13,814 nt of DNA from Bacteroidaceae bacterium. GTDB lineage: Bacteria > Bacteroidota > Bacteroidia > Bacteroidales > Bacteroidaceae. A program made the translations under genes and the position numbers. The DNA lies in the NCBI GenBank assembly GCA_017548225.1, contig JAFYMV010000077.1, forward strand, positions 1 to 13,814, given 5' to 3'. Shown one piece after another: positions 13,654 to 13,814 of the stretch (the stretch's first letter is position 1; each line of letters starts with the position of its first letter). The notes beneath the pieces were generated by a model, which saw nothing but the letters and a program-made list of their open reading frames with translations, ran no database searches and was not told where the DNA came from.

Positions 13654-13814
13654 TTAATCCTCATCATCATCGTCGTCGAGGAAGAAGAGGTCGGCACCGA
13701 AGTTGTCGTCGCCGAGGAACTCGTCGAGGTCGCGGCGCTCCTTCTTGGTGGGGCGGCCTGTGCCACGCATACGGTTGGCGAAGCCGCTGATCTTGCTCAT
13801 CTCGAGGATGTCGT
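13654..13814 (-). CDS. RNA-binding S4-domain protein (Hsp15-like), C-terminal part
   Basis: Only the last 53 codons are in the window; the start lies beyond the right edge. The segment LEMSKISGFANRMRGTGRP, followed by TKKERRDLDEFL, matches the conserved C-terminal part of Bacteroidales S4 proteins related to Hsp15, which in E. coli binds stalled 50S subunits carrying nascent-chain tRNA. The S4 fold itself would be upstream and is not seen. The protein ends in an acidic tail (DLFFLDDDDDDED), common in the Bacteroidales members. G+C content is high, in contrast to the neighbouring 741-residue gene, marking a return to core-genome DNA. A terminator follows at 13594-13626. Confidence 0.8.
   Translation of the reverse strand, partial: DILEMSKISGFANRMRGTGRPTKKERRDLDEFLGDDNFGADLFFLDDDDDED

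Noticed and set aside
1..13814. tRNA, rRNA or riboswitch
   Set aside because: No cloverleaf, rRNA-like block or known aptamer core was recognised on reading either strand.

Overview
The window reads as a piece of a Bacteroidales chromosome, most likely Prevotella or a close relative. Three things point there. Five genes are preceded by the Bacteroidetes promoter pattern (TTTG-like box, 19-20 nt, TAnnTTTG). Two secreted proteins carry the Bacteroidales architecture of catalytic domain, dockerin, cohesin-like domain and a C-terminal sorting tail ending in a GVYIVN motif. Several small families (DUF4248, the S4 protein, the PaaK/ACT pair) are also of Bacteroidales type. Shine-Dalgarno sequences are not obvious, as is usual in this phylum. 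These assignments rest on motif recognition alone; no search was run.

Layout. Positions 1-6.8 kb (minus strand) encode cell-surface proteins: a small outer-membrane beta-barrel protein, then two tandem CotH-kinase-like secreted proteins. The two are clear paralogs, each with its own near-identical promoter. The downstream copy carries about 170 extra residues that look like an F5/8 type C (discoidin-like) domain. Positions 6.8-8.6 kb (plus strand) hold a two-gene unit: a phenylacetate-CoA ligase family enzyme and a tandem-ACT-domain protein. In anaerobes this pair usually sits next to indolepyruvate ferredoxin oxidoreductase, which is absent here. A solitary Dam-type adenine methyltransferase (minus) follows at 8.8-9.8 kb.

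From 9.8 to 11.2 kb the DNA looks like an eroded accessory zone. It has a 464-nt spacer with hairpins, an intact DUF4248 gene with a strong terminator, and a 5'-truncated gene resembling the C-terminus of the DUF3987/VirE-type proteins that commonly precede DUF4248. After that comes a repeat-rich leader followed by what looks like only the first 15 codons of a DUF4143-type AAA ATPase. That homology stops exactly where the next gene, on the opposite strand, ends. This next gene (11.2-13.4 kb, minus) encodes a 741-residue A+T-rich protein of unknown function with a Cys-rich, zinc-ribbon C-terminus. It is the least explained gene in the window and apparently replaced the ATPase. The right edge holds the 3' end of an S4-domain RNA-binding (Hsp15-like) gene with an Asp-rich tail.

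Running through the spacers are small dispersed repeats: 7-bp tandem arrays of consensus NCTRTTG at three places (one encoding the last four codons of the ACT gene), a shared GAGAGGACA terminator hairpin at three places, and a GC-rich CCCCTCTTTCGGG-type element at two places.
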